Part shown: in pieces, positions 1 to 7,241 of the stretch | Layout of the letters: each line of letters opens with the position of its first letter | How positions within the stretch are numbered: the stretch's first letter is position 1 | NCBI RefSeq assembly: GCF_036409155.1 | Contig: NZ_JAZGLW010000014.1 | Coordinates: 1 to 15,986 of the forward strand | Source: Mycobacterium sp. 050128 | GTDB taxonomy: Bacteria; Actinomycetota; Actinomycetes; Mycobacteriales; Mycobacteriaceae | DNA: 15,986 nt | Direction of reading: 5' to 3' | Notes under the pieces: model-generated | Seen by the model: only the letters and a program-made list of their open reading frames with translations | The model's database searches: none | What the model was told of the DNA's origin: nothing | Made by a program: the position numbers and the translations under genes

Positions 1-94
1 CGCCCAGTCTTCCAAGGAGATCACCCATCCAATCTGATTGGGTGGCCTACTTTTCAACCGTCGCGACTGGCCGGGATTTCAACCGTCGGCAACA
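1..94 (+). mobile_element. Right terminal segment of an IS21-type element
   Basis: The twelve-base motif TTTCAACCGTCG occurs twice here, at 52-63 and 77-88, 25 bases apart. The sequence ends in GGCAACA at 94, so the inverted complement starts TGTTGCC. Multiple short repeats inside long terminal inverted repeats, with TG/CA ends, are typical of IS21-family elements. The body of the element would lie to the left, outside the window. No coding part is visible, so the family call rests only on the repeat architecture. Confidence 0.5.
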
Positions 95-174
95 GAAGCT
101 ACATGATTAGCCCGGTAGCGAGATCCTTTGGGGGACAATAGACACCGTATGGAACGCCGCCGGTGAACGGATTT

Positions 175-960
175 CTACTTTGCAAGTGGAGGCGGCTCGC
201 GAACGCGTAGCGGAGGCAGTTCGCCGGTGAATTTCTCGATCTGAACCGAAGACATGCTGACCGGTGCATCCGTGCGCCAACGACGATGTTCCAGGAGTCG
301 TTGCTCAGCGCATTGGGATTGCCATGCAGGCACATCGAGTCCGGGTCGGTTGGGTCGGCCGGCTCGAACCACGCCTCAGTTGACAGCCGCGCGACTTGCG
401 GTCGATCGATTGTTGTCGATCATGGTTGCCGGCCTCGTTGGCGCCATATCCACCGGCCGTAGTTGCAGCCGGGAAGCCCGATCTGGTCCAACATCGCCGC
501 TAGGATCGCACCGATCCACACTCTGTGCTGACCATGTTCGATTCGCTACAGCGAAAGGCTGGTGGTGATCGAAGTCCGGCTGGCGGCCATCTGGCGGGCC
601 AGATCCCGTAACTCGTCGGCGTCAAGGCCAGACAACGCGGCGGCCCACTCAGGCATCTTGGGTGACAAGTGACTCGGTGGCCAGCACGTAAGGCAGACCC
701 AGCATCATCGCCACATCAGAGTCGAGCACAGGCGCAATCCAGCGGCGCCGATCGTCGAGCGGGCCGGCGATCGCGGTGATTTCGTCGCGCAAGCGGGCTG
801 GTAGACACCAGCCAACCGCTGCGGGCTCGGTACTGGGACGTAGTCGCGGTCGGATGGCGCGTGGCCCCGCCAGGCATCATTGCAGTGTTCTTTAACGGCA
901 AGCCGCCGAACGCGACCACTAAGTCAGTATGGTCGACGACGATATCCCAGGTGGTGGAAC
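175..960 (-). pseudogene. Decayed molybdopterin oxidoreductase (BisC/TorA/DMSO reductase type), truncated and internally deleted
   Basis: Minus-strand translation gives collinear but frame-shifted pieces of a periplasmic-type molybdopterin oxidoreductase of the biotin sulfoxide/TMAO reductase group. In order they are: a TWDIVVDHTDLVVAFGG-LPLKNT segment (about 950-860); DVAMMLGLPYVLATESL (about 715-665); WAAALSGLDADELRDLARQM followed by SRTSIT and an in-frame stop, then HGQ and AAMLDQIGLPG (about 640-460); and, after a jump, a C-terminal LSTEAWFEP, CLHGNPNALS and VEIEKFTGELPP-like end (read here as VQIEKFTGELPP) stopping at 175-177. At least three frame changes and an internal stop are visible. 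Roughly 400 family residues between the GQIGLPGG-like and LSTGAWY-like blocks are missing. The N-terminal part is cut off exactly where an IS21-like end starts at 961. It cannot encode an active enzyme. Family assignment is from remembered motifs, not a search. Confidence 0.75.
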
Positions 961-1194
961 TGTCAGTGGCCATGTAGAAAGTCTCCACTCCTACGCGGGT
1001 GACTGGCTAACTCAGGTGGTGCCTCGTTTTTTGTGGTCGGCGTGGCGCATTCGGTAGGACTCACCAGAGATCACCACAATGGTGGCGTGGTGCAGTAGAC
1101 GGTCGAGGATGCTGACGGCGGTGGTGTGTTCGCGCAGGAAGCATCCCCGCGGCGCCTGCGCGGCGAAGGCGCCCCAATGTGTCGCCGAAGTCAA
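961..1194 (-). mobile_element. Remnant of a second IS21-family element (terminal end plus istB tail)
   Basis: Starting at 961 the plus strand reads TGTCAGTGGCCATG, a TG-initiated end of the kind found on IS21 elements. It is followed inward by the stop codon (1012-1014) of an istB-like frame on the minus strand. The element body would extend rightwards, but similarity to IstB is lost near 1190, and by 1281 an unrelated catabolic gene begins. Only about 230 bases remain. The insertion explains the broken N-terminus of the neighbouring molybdoenzyme pseudogene. The other end of the element was removed by a later rearrangement. Confidence 0.6.
1012..1194 (-). pseudogene. istB: C-terminal fragment of IstB-like IS21 helper ATPase
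   Basis: The 60-residue frame ends in SILDRLLHHATIVVISGESYRMR followed by a basic tail and a stop. This is the conserved C-terminal end of IstB, the AAA+ helper protein that works with the IstA transposase of IS21 elements. IstB proteins are normally about 250 residues. The Walker A and B motifs, which lie upstream, are absent, so this is a non-functional relic. The first 20 or so residues (a WGAFAAQAPRGCF stretch) fit the family poorly and may be rearranged sequence. Confidence 0.65.
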
Positions 1195-1228
1195 GTCCTG
1201 CGTCAGTTACCGGAGCCCACTCTGAAGA

Positions 1229-1262
1229 GTCAAAGCTGCCGAATTAGGCCGGCAACTTTGAC
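1229..1262 (-). terminator. Strong hairpin just past the 3' end of the catabolic gene run
   Basis: GTCAAAGCTGCCG (1229-1241) and CGGCAACTTTGAC (1250-1262) are inverted repeats matching at 12 of 13 positions, with an 8-base loop. The structure starts 18 bases beyond the stop codon of the last minus-strand catabolic gene, where an intrinsic terminator would sit. There is no T-tract after it in the minus direction, which is common for mycobacterial terminators but weakens the call. It could instead be an end of a lost mobile element. Confidence 0.45.
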
Positions 1263-1280
1263 TTATGAGCAAAGCGTCGA

Positions 1281-2360
1281 CTAACGAGCGGGAGAAAGTG
1301 GCAGGTCGCCGCCCTGAAGTTCTTTCCCGGACGTCGATGTCGGGATGCCGGGGCCGTCTGCTGGGGCGGGCCGTAGCCCGGCGGCCTCACGCGCACGATG
1401 ATAGCGCTCCGCCAATCCTGCCCACCGCTGACCGTACCTGTGCGCGGACTCGACGACGGTCTTGGGTATGTGGACGAAGGGCGGGCGGGCCGCCCCGGCG
1501 CGTCCGTAGCCCGCGGTGTCGATCGCTATTTTCCACCAGGCGGACTGCATGGCCTGGAACTCCTCCATGGTTAGTCCTAGCGTCCGAAAAGGGGCCTGCA
1601 TCTGGTCGGCAATAGCCGTAGCCTCCGTCCAGTCGCCACGCTGGCATGCGTCGCGTAGGGATAGTGCGGGCCACGGGCCCATGCAGACATCGATGCTCCA
1701 GGCGCCCGCAGCGCCGAACATCATCGCCGGGTACATCAACTGGTCCAGGACCAGGACCGACATCTTGTCTTTGACCGCTTTGATCGCTCCGATGACATTG
1801 AAAATGTCCATCGAGGTCTGCTTTAGTGCGACAACGTTGGGAACCTGTGCCAACTCCCGGAATGCGGCGGGTGGCAGCGTGATGCGGAACGCGTGCGGGT
1901 TCTGGTAGATCATGATCGCGAGCTCAGGAACGGCCTCGGCGAGATCTTTGTAATATTGAACCGCGTTCTCCGTCGTCTGCGGCAGATACATCGGCGGTCC
2001 GCTCATAATCCCGTCCGCCCCTAGGTCGGCGATAAGGCGGGCGCGCCGAATCGACTCGCGCGTGTTGAGCGTGCTGGCGCCTACAAACACCGGCACCCGG
2101 CCATTGACTGTTTCCATGACCGTGGTGATGAGCGTCCGGTACTCCGGGTCCGTCAGTGTGTGTGATTCGCCAGCGCTGCCGGTGGTGACGATACCGTCCA
2201 CCCCGTCTCGCACCAATCGATCGACCAGTGACGTCAGCGCGTCGGTATCGATCGTGTCGACCGCGTTGAGATCGGCCGCATCCGGGGTCGAACACGCCGG
2301 TACGAACGCCCACAACCCCTTCATGTCGCTCGGAACGAGGGTGTTGGTCTGTCTTGTCAA
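1281..2360 (-). CDS. Dihydrodipicolinate synthase-family hydratase-aldolase (PhdG-like candidate)
   Basis: The product is a 359-residue class I pyruvate aldolase of the DapA/NahE superfamily. Family members such as NahE, PhdG and PhdJ hydrate and retro-aldol cleave arylidene-pyruvates, releasing pyruvate and an aromatic aldehyde. Visible marks are the Schiff-base lysine in VVALKQ (Lys180), the tyrosine in IYQNP (Tyr152), the GSAGES loop (61-66) where relatives have GTFGEC, and VFVGASTLNTRE (91-102). The start is a TTG with AGGA seven bases upstream; ATG at 2324 is the alternative, but the longer N-terminus matches relatives better. The last 25 or so residues, rich in Pro, Ser and Gly, look like an added tail at the junction with insertion-sequence debris. 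It is the last gene of the minus-strand run, 140 bases after the SCP2-like gene. By position next to the extradiol dioxygenase it may be PhdG; the substrate is not provable from sequence. Confidence 0.82.
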   Translation of the reverse strand: MTRQTNTLVPSDMKGLWAFVPACSTPDAADLNAVDTIDTDALTSLVDRLVRDGVDGIVTTGSAGESHTLTDPEYRTLITTVMETVNGRVPVFVGASTLNTRESIRRARLIADLGADGIMSGPPMYLPQTTENAVQYYKDLAEAVPELAIMIYQNPHAFRITLPPAAFRELAQVPNVVALKQTSMDIFNVIGAIKAVKDKMSVLVLDQLMYPAMMFGAAGAWSIDVCMGPWPALSLRDACQRGDWTEATAIADQMQAPFRTLGLTMEEFQAMQSAWWKIAIDTAGYGRAGAARPPFVHIPKTVVESAHRYGQRWAGLAERYHRAREAAGLRPAPADGPGIPTSTSGKELQGGDLPLSPAR

Positions 2361-2500
2361 GGCCGTGTCCTATCTGTGTTTGGGAATCCCTAGAGGTGGG
2401 TCCGTTGTTGGCTTGTTCGCGATATACGCCGTCTCGCGGGCGCGATCTCGCGTCTTCCCGGGTGCGGGCACCAACCTCCGACACCACCGCCTCACCGAAT

Positions 2501-2893
2501 TTAGTGCCGAAACTCGATATCTAGGCTGCTCTCGAGTTCTGAGAGCCGGTCCTGAGCTTTTCCGATCGACATCATCTTCATCATGTTGCCGACGACCTTC
2601 ATCTGCCCGGTCATGGCCGCGGTCTGGCCGTTAAGTGCACCGCGGGACAGCTCGACGTTCGTCTCGTAGCTAAGTTCGGCCTCCACGTCGGGGGTCCGCG
2701 GTGGGGTGCCGATGCCAACGGTGAGCGACCCGTCATCGAAATGCATGTAATATTCAGCGCTCGACGGGCTCCCCGACACAGATACCCGAAGTACCACGTC
2801 ATGTTCCTTTGCCGCGTTGCGGAACTTCTCGTCGGAATTGGCCGCGGCGGTCACCGCTTTGGCCCATTCATCGGTCAGGAACTCGATCGCCAT
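2501..2893 (-). CDS. SCP2 sterol-binding-domain-like small protein
   Basis: The product has 130 residues and no signal peptide or membrane segment. The second half, with FDDGSLTVGIG, a short acidic strand, LNGQTAAMTGQMKVVGNM and MKMMSIGKAQ, resembles the SCP2 (sterol carrier protein 2) fold. That fold has a hydrophobic tunnel and binds lipids or other apolar ligands. The start is well supported: GGAGG lies four bases before the ATG. It sits between the extradiol dioxygenase (37-base gap) and an aldolase gene, so it is probably co-transcribed with PAH enzymes. A role as carrier or holdase for poorly soluble aromatic intermediates is an inference; no catalytic residues are recognised. Family membership is judged from the overall pattern and would need a profile search. 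Confidence 0.65.
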   Translation of the reverse strand: MAIEFLTDEWAKAVTAAANSDEKFRNAAKEHDVVLRVSVSGSPSSAEYYMHFDDGSLTVGIGTPPRTPDVEAELSYETNVELSRGALNGQTAAMTGQMKVVGNMMKMMSIGKAQDRLSELESSLDIEFRH

Positions 2894-2930
2894 GCCGCCT
2901 CCATTTGTCGTTGACCATCCGCCGGCCCGC

Positions 2931-3821
2931 TCATGCTGTCGCGGCCTCCAAAGCCCCCGGTGGCGTCTGGGCTACCATCTGGTGGCCCCACACACTTGGC
3001 CGGTCATATTGGGCAACCGTCCAGGTCTCATCGTCCACGGTGGCCGCGCCCCAGCCGTACTCGAGGTCGAACCCGCTTGGTGTGCGCACGTAGAACGAGA
3101 CCATCCGGTCGTTGACGTGGCGCCCTAGGGTCATACTGAGCGGAATGTTGCGCGACATACACAGGTCGTAGGCGCTACCGACATCATCGAGATCGGCCAC
3201 CTCGACCATCACGTGATGCAGTCCCCGTACACCGGGCATCGGGGTCACCGCGATGCTGTGGTGCCGAGGGTTGCAGTGATAAAACCACAGGTCGATGAAT
3301 GTGTAGATCTCGTCGCTTTTTTTGAATCCGAGCACCCCCCGCAGGAAGCGGTCGGCCTGCGCGAGGTCGGGCGTAGCGAGCACGACATGACCGAGGCCCT
3401 GCTCCCCGGTGATGAACCTCGACAGCGACCTGCCTGGCCGGAAGGAGCCAGGGACGACCTTTTGGCCGTAGAAAAGCTCGTGTCGCAGCCCAGAAGGGTC
3501 CTTGAGCGCCAGGAAGCCCAGTACGCCGCGCGCCCCACGGTCCTCATCGGTACCCACCTCGAAGGGAATCCCTCGCTTGTCCAAGAGCTCTTTGACGACC
3601 TCGAGCGCATCCTCGCTGCCCACGTCCCAACCCATGTAGAGCATCCGGTTGCGGTCCCCCTGCTGTACCGCGATGCGGTGGTCCGCGTCGTCCATCCGCA
3701 GCAGGACGGACCCGGTGTCCGCCTCGACCGCCTCCATCCCGAGAACCTCGGGCCCAAACTCGAGCCACTTCTTGGCGTCTGGCGAAGCGACGGCCAAGTA
3801 GCCCAACGATTTCGCTACCAT
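2931..3821 (-). CDS. phdF: Type I extradiol ring-cleavage dioxygenase, VOC family (BphC/PhdF-like)
   Basis: This 296-residue two-domain VOC protein should cleave a dihydroxylated aromatic ring beside the hydroxyl pair, using Fe(II). The C-terminal domain has the 2-His-1-carboxylate set: His145 in GLGHVVLATPD, His203 in GLHHVMVEVADLDDV, and Glu254 in FDLEYGWG. The catalytic His188 (PRHHSIA), Tyr244 and His235 (GRHVND) correspond to BphC His195, Tyr250 and His241. The length matches BphC-type enzymes. The start has a textbook AGGAGG nine bases upstream of the ATG. The gap to the preceding dehydrogenase is 20 bases, the usual pairing since that enzyme makes the diol this one cleaves. The symbol reflects cluster context with phdI/E/G-like genes; a biphenyl- or other PAH-diol substrate is also possible. 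Confidence 0.85.
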   Translation of the reverse strand: MVAKSLGYLAVASPDAKKWLEFGPEVLGMEAVEADTGSVLLRMDDADHRIAVQQGDRNRMLYMGWDVGSEDALEVVKELLDKRGIPFEVGTDEDRGARGVLGFLALKDPSGLRHELFYGQKVVPGSFRPGRSLSRFITGEQGLGHVVLATPDLAQADRFLRGVLGFKKSDEIYTFIDLWFYHCNPRHHSIAVTPMPGVRGLHHVMVEVADLDDVGSAYDLCMSRNIPLSMTLGRHVNDRMVSFYVRTPSGFDLEYGWGAATVDDETWTVAQYDRPSVWGHQMVAQTPPGALEAATA

Positions 3822-3841
3822 GCGCTGTTTCCTCCTACTTA

Positions 3842-4660
3842 TCAGGCGGTCAGGTCGATTTGACCGGGCGGCTGGACTTTCCCTTGGACCCCAAGGCCGC
3901 CGTCGCTGTTGATGATCACCCCTGTGACGGCACGCGAGTTCTCGACGGACGCGAGCAGTACGTAGATCCCGGCGTGGTCGGCCGGACGCTGCGCAACCTG
4001 AAGCGGGTTAGTGTTCATTACAGCCTCGATGTCGGGGATCGCCGACAGAACGGTGTCGAACTGTCCCAGCCGCTCGCTCCCGCGTAGCCCGGTGAGGGTG
4101 CCCCCGGGTGCGACTCCGTTGACCCGGATCGTCGGAGCCAATTCGCATGCCAGCTCGCGCACCACCCCGACAACCGCGTGCTTCGACGCCGTGTACAGCG
4201 TCCCCCCGGTGGAAGTGTAGAAGCCTGAGGTAGAGACGGTGAAGATCATGCACGGGTCGTTCGCCTTGAGTAGTTCCGGGATAGCCGCGCGGGCACCGAA
4301 CAGGTAGGCCTTTACGTTGACGGCGAAGAGTTCGTCGAACGCCTCACCGAGTTTCTCCCCCGAGAGGCTGAGCAGCGGCGCGAAATAGTCGAAGATGCCG
4401 GCGTTGCCGACGAACACATCCAGCTTCCCGAAAGCGGATACGGTCGTGGCGACGGCCTGCTGGTTGTCCCCGAAAACGGTCACGTCACCGACGAGCGCGA
4501 CCATGCCGGGGTGCCGGTACTTGAGCTCCTCAATGTTATCTTTTGACCGGTCGAGGACAGCGACCTGCGCACCCTCGGCGAGGAACCGTTCCACTACCGC
4601 CAGCCCGATCCCGGACCCACCCCCGGTGACAAGAGCAACCCGTCCGTCCAGCCAGCCCAT
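3842..4660 (-). CDS. phdE: cis-Dihydrodiol dehydrogenase, short-chain dehydrogenase family (BphB/PhdE-like)
   Basis: The product is a 272-residue NAD-dependent SDR. A TGGGSGIG nucleotide loop lies near residues 12-19, followed by NAGIFD and the catalytic set Ser143, Tyr156 and Lys160 (YTASK). These sit almost exactly where BphB has Ser142, Tyr155 and Lys159, and the length is close to BphB (about 277). It should oxidise a cis-dihydrodiol made by a ring-hydroxylating dioxygenase to the aromatic diol, which the next gene cleaves. The start is placed at 4660 because GGAGG lies five bases upstream of that ATG (M-G-W-L-D-G); an in-frame ATG at 4681 would add seven residues and lacks that site. PAH specificity is inferred from neighbours. 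Confidence 0.85.
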   Translation of the reverse strand: MGWLDGRVALVTGGGSGIGLAVVERFLAEGAQVAVLDRSKDNIEELKYRHPGMVALVGDVTVFGDNQQAVATTVSAFGKLDVFVGNAGIFDYFAPLLSLSGEKLGEAFDELFAVNVKAYLFGARAAIPELLKANDPCMIFTVSTSGFYTSTGGTLYTASKHAVVGVVRELACELAPTIRVNGVAPGGTLTGLRGSERLGQFDTVLSAIPDIEAVMNTNPLQVAQRPADHAGIYVLLASVENSRAVTGVIINSDGGLGVQGKVQPPGQIDLTA

Positions 4661-4719
4661 AACTACCTCCAGTCTCGACACGTTCTCCGATCTGTGCGGG
4701 GCTCAGCGGCTGGCGCAGC

Positions 4720-5727
4720 TCAGCCGGCGCCTGCGGCCCAGACAGGCTCCGGCGTCGCGTAGCGCTGCTGCAAGGCGGCCCATCTCCCGCCCGCTTCGCG
4801 CCCTCCGTCCAGGTAGGACACGGGCGCTTCGGTGTATGGCGGCCGAGTGGGCCCGGTCCGCATGAAGCCGGCCGCCTGGAACTGCGCGTTGTCGATCTGA
4901 ATGCTGTATTTCAGAAATTCGGCGAAATTGCCGCCCGGGTAGAGCGGCTCGAGAGCCATCTCGAGTTCGTCGGTGAGCGCTTGGCACTCTTCCCAGCGTT
5001 CGGCCCTGATGAGGTCGCGTAGGCGTGTCACGGGTGCTGGGCCGCACGCGACGTTGCCCGACCAGCAGGCGGTGACCTCGGCTGGGAACAGCCGGGCGAA
5101 GTAGTACCAGTCGGTCTCGAGCGGCAGCAGCCGAATGCGACCGCCCACCGCGCGAAGATCAGAGAGGAAGGCGGCGCCGCTGAGCAGCCCGAGATGCTTT
5201 GCCGCTACGACCTGCGGAATCGCGCTGAGCGCCTCGTAGGCTGCGGTTCCAATCTTTCCCTTGAAAGCACCCGGATTGTCGTAGACGACCAGTGCCAAAT
5301 GGGGCAATGCATCGGCCAGGTCGCGATAGAAGCGCACAATGCCGGCGTCGTCAAGTGGAAGCCACATCGGGCGACCAACGAACAGACCATCGGCGCCGAG
5401 CTCCCCGAGTCGATGACCCCGGGCGATTGTGTCGCGGGTGTTAAGCGTAGTCGCTCCGGCGAAAACGGGGATACGCCCTGCTACGGCGTCGACCACAGTG
5501 GCGACGAAGCTTTGCAGCTCATCCCAGGTCAGCGAGGCGCACTCGCCGAACGTGCCAGTGGTCATCAGCACGTCGACCCCGTCGCGGACCATCGCATCGG
5601 CGAGCCTTGCCGCCTCGTCGAGGTCTACGGAGTTTGCGGTGCCGAGTTGGTCGGCGGTCGAGGTGGACGGTGTGGGAATGATCCCCACGACACCTGTCAC
5701 GTCATCGACGGTCAACTTCGTGCTCAT
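4720..5727 (-). CDS. phdJ: NahE/PhdJ-type hydratase-aldolase (DapA superfamily)
   Basis: The product is a 335-residue class I aldolase close in pattern to NahE (trans-o-hydroxybenzylidenepyruvate hydratase-aldolase) and PhdJ (trans-2'-carboxybenzalpyruvate hydratase-aldolase). Diagnostic stretches are IIPTPST near the N-terminus, TTGTFGECASLTWDE, GATTLNTRDTI, Tyr149 in VVYDNPGAF, and Lys177 in VVAAKHLG, the expected Schiff-base lysine. It would release pyruvate from the ring-cleavage product of the preceding bicupin gene, 28 bases upstream. An AAGAGAGG site supports ATG 5727 or GTG 5730; a GTG at 5736 is too close to it. The phdJ name follows the phdI-phdJ adjacency known from Nocardioides KP7. 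The enzyme could instead serve the first aldolase step, with the gene at 1281-2360 serving the second. Confidence 0.82.
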   Translation of the reverse strand: MSTKLTVDDVTGVVGIIPTPSTSTADQLGTANSVDLDEAARLADAMVRDGVDVLMTTGTFGECASLTWDELQSFVATVVDAVAGRIPVFAGATTLNTRDTIARGHRLGELGADGLFVGRPMWLPLDDAGIVRFYRDLADALPHLALVVYDNPGAFKGKIGTAAYEALSAIPQVVAAKHLGLLSGAAFLSDLRAVGGRIRLLPLETDWYYFARLFPAEVTACWSGNVACGPAPVTRLRDLIRAERWEECQALTDELEMALEPLYPGGNFAEFLKYSIQIDNAQFQAAGFMRTGPTRPPYTEAPVSYLDGGREAGGRWAALQQRYATPEPVWAAGAG

Positions 5728-5755
5728 CACATGCACTGCCTCTCTTACGTGGCCG

Positions 5756-6841
5756 TCAGCGAGCCCGTACGTTTGCCGGTATTGGAGGAACCGGGTGGGT
5801 GCCCAGCGATAACTCGGGCTCTTCGTAGTAGAGATCCAGGGCCTTAAAGGTGGGGATGTCGTTCACCGAAAACAGGACGGCGTCTTCCGTCGACGAGTTG
5901 ACGAAGTGGTGGGTGCTCCAGTTAGGCACCACAAAGCTGTCGTGCTTACCCCAATGGAGCTCCACCCCATCAACGACCGTGGTCCCCTCACCGCGCACGA
6001 CGAAATAGACGGCGCTCGACGTATGGCGATGAGCTTTGGTCTGCTGGCCTGGCCGCAGCAGCTGCACCCAGCAATCAAGGGTCGGCATAGTTGATCCGCC
6101 GGTGACGGGATTTGCGTAGCGCAAGACGACGCCGTCGTAGGGACTGCCCGCAAGACCCGCCATCCGCTGGAGCTGCCGCTCGACGTCACGCCAGGGATAG
6201 CGGAACGGAAAGTGCGCCGTCTTGACCTGCTCCCAGACTGGCCGCAGCAGGCCGCCGCGATCGGCAAGGTGCTCCCCCGGGTCCTCGCGCTGAGGCTGCC
6301 GCTTCTCGCCGAAGGACTCGTAGAAGGGCACGTTCAGCCCGAGCACCAATCCGATATCCAGGACGTCGAGCCATACGACGTTCTCCGAGGTGGCGTTCTC
6401 ATGGTCGTGCCATGTCCAGCGAGGCGTCAGGACGAGGTCGTAGGCGTCCATCTGACACGGCTCCCCGTCCACCACGGTGATCAGGCCGGGACCGCCCTGA
6501 ATCGCGAACCGCAACGCTGCCATGGTGTGGCGGTGCGCCCAGGCGATCTCGCCAGGTTTGAGCATTTGCATGCCCATGTTGATGGTTTGAGTCGTTCCCT
6601 GAGCGGCTGGATTGATGAAGGAGAGATTGCGTCGCGCCGTAGAACTCTCGGGCAGCACGTCACACGCCTTCGAAAGCTTCGCGTAGACGTCCGCCCACCG
6701 CCACAAGAAGGGAACACCGGCGGGTTTGGGCCCGCCCACCACGCTTTCCAGCACCTCGTCGTAGACCCATTGGCCACGCAGATTCGCTGCCTCAAGCTCG
6801 ATGTCGAATTCGCGAAGCGTCGAAATCCCGCCAGTCGACAT
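5756..6841 (-). CDS. phdI: Bicupin ring-cleavage dioxygenase (1-hydroxy-2-naphthoate/gentisate/salicylate dioxygenase family)
   Basis: This 361-residue protein has two cupin domains. The N-terminal one has AHRHTMAALRF (His103, His105) and TWHDHEN (His145), matching the iron-ligand pattern of gentisate 1,2-dioxygenases. The C-terminal cupin keeps AHRHTSSAVYF (His271, His273) and STHHFVN. Family members oxidatively open gentisate, salicylate or 1-hydroxy-2-naphthoate; PhdI does the last in phenanthrene degradation. The neighbours, including two pyruvate aldolases and diol enzymes, favour the naphthoate substrate over gentisate, and there is no maleylpyruvate isomerase gene here. AGAAGG lies 7 bases before the ATG. 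It is the first gene of the six-gene minus-strand run, preceded by about 400 bases without a clear gene. The substrate is inferred. Confidence 0.82.
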   Translation of the reverse strand: MSTGGISTLREFDIELEAANLRGQWVYDEVLESVVGGPKPAGVPFLWRWADVYAKLSKACDVLPESSTARRNLSFINPAAQGTTQTINMGMQMLKPGEIAWAHRHTMAALRFAIQGGPGLITVVDGEPCQMDAYDLVLTPRWTWHDHENATSENVVWLDVLDIGLVLGLNVPFYESFGEKRQPQREDPGEHLADRGGLLRPVWEQVKTAHFPFRYPWRDVERQLQRMAGLAGSPYDGVVLRYANPVTGGSTMPTLDCWVQLLRPGQQTKAHRHTSSAVYFVVRGEGTTVVDGVELHWGKHDSFVVPNWSTHHFVNSSTEDAVLFSVNDIPTFKALDLYYEEPELSLGTHPVPPIPANVRAR

Positions 6842-7241
6842 CCGCCCACCTTCTCTGTTTAGCAGAACTCTCCTCTGTCGTATGAAAGACTAGCTGCGGC
6901 GCAGGGACGGGGTCAAGCGTGGCTGTGATTGAGCACAAGGTGAAAAGATGATGGCATGCACGCGACAGCATCCGAATTCTGCGCTTGAAGACGACCGGGG
7001 TCCACTTCGGTGGCCTGGCTCGGTTTGGCGGCGCGCTTGAGAGCCAGGTAGTGGCCGACGCCGGTGAGTGGGGCGGTCTGGCTGCGGGCATTTCATTCGG
7101 TGTTCACGCAGGTCCTGCTAGCTGGCGCGCGAGGAGAGCGACCCTAGGATTGTGACGAAGTGCCGGGCCTGAGACCGGCTTCACCGCTGTTACGGCCCGC
7201 GGCACGACGTGGTCGCTTAACTGCAGGTTCGTCGTGATTTT
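6842..7241. other. Gap of about 400 bases, no supported gene
   Basis: This separates the bicupin gene from the IclR gene and should carry the promoter of the six-gene run, but no convincing -10/-35 pair was found. Open frames exist on both strands between about 6960 and 7130, including a plus-strand stretch rich in Gly and Ala, but none has a start with a binding site or a recognised family motif. It may be decayed coding sequence. Confidence 0.5.
7203..7236. terminator. Possible weak hairpin after the IclR gene
   Basis: CACGACG (7203-7209) and CGTCGTG (7230-7236) are perfect inverted repeats with a 20-base loop, followed on the plus strand by ATTTTTT, which runs into the IclR stop codon. 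The T-tract is on the wrong side for terminating the minus-strand IclR transcript, and the loop is long, so this is only a weak candidate. Confidence 0.25.

Noticed and set aside
3213..3863. 216-residue plus-strand frame opposite the extradiol dioxygenase
   Set aside because: It lies antisense to a gene with all catalytic residues intact and is a typical high-GC shadow frame.
6212..6862. 216-residue plus-strand frame opposite the bicupin dioxygenase
   Set aside because: It is antisense to a gene with clear cupin metal ligands and has no independent support.
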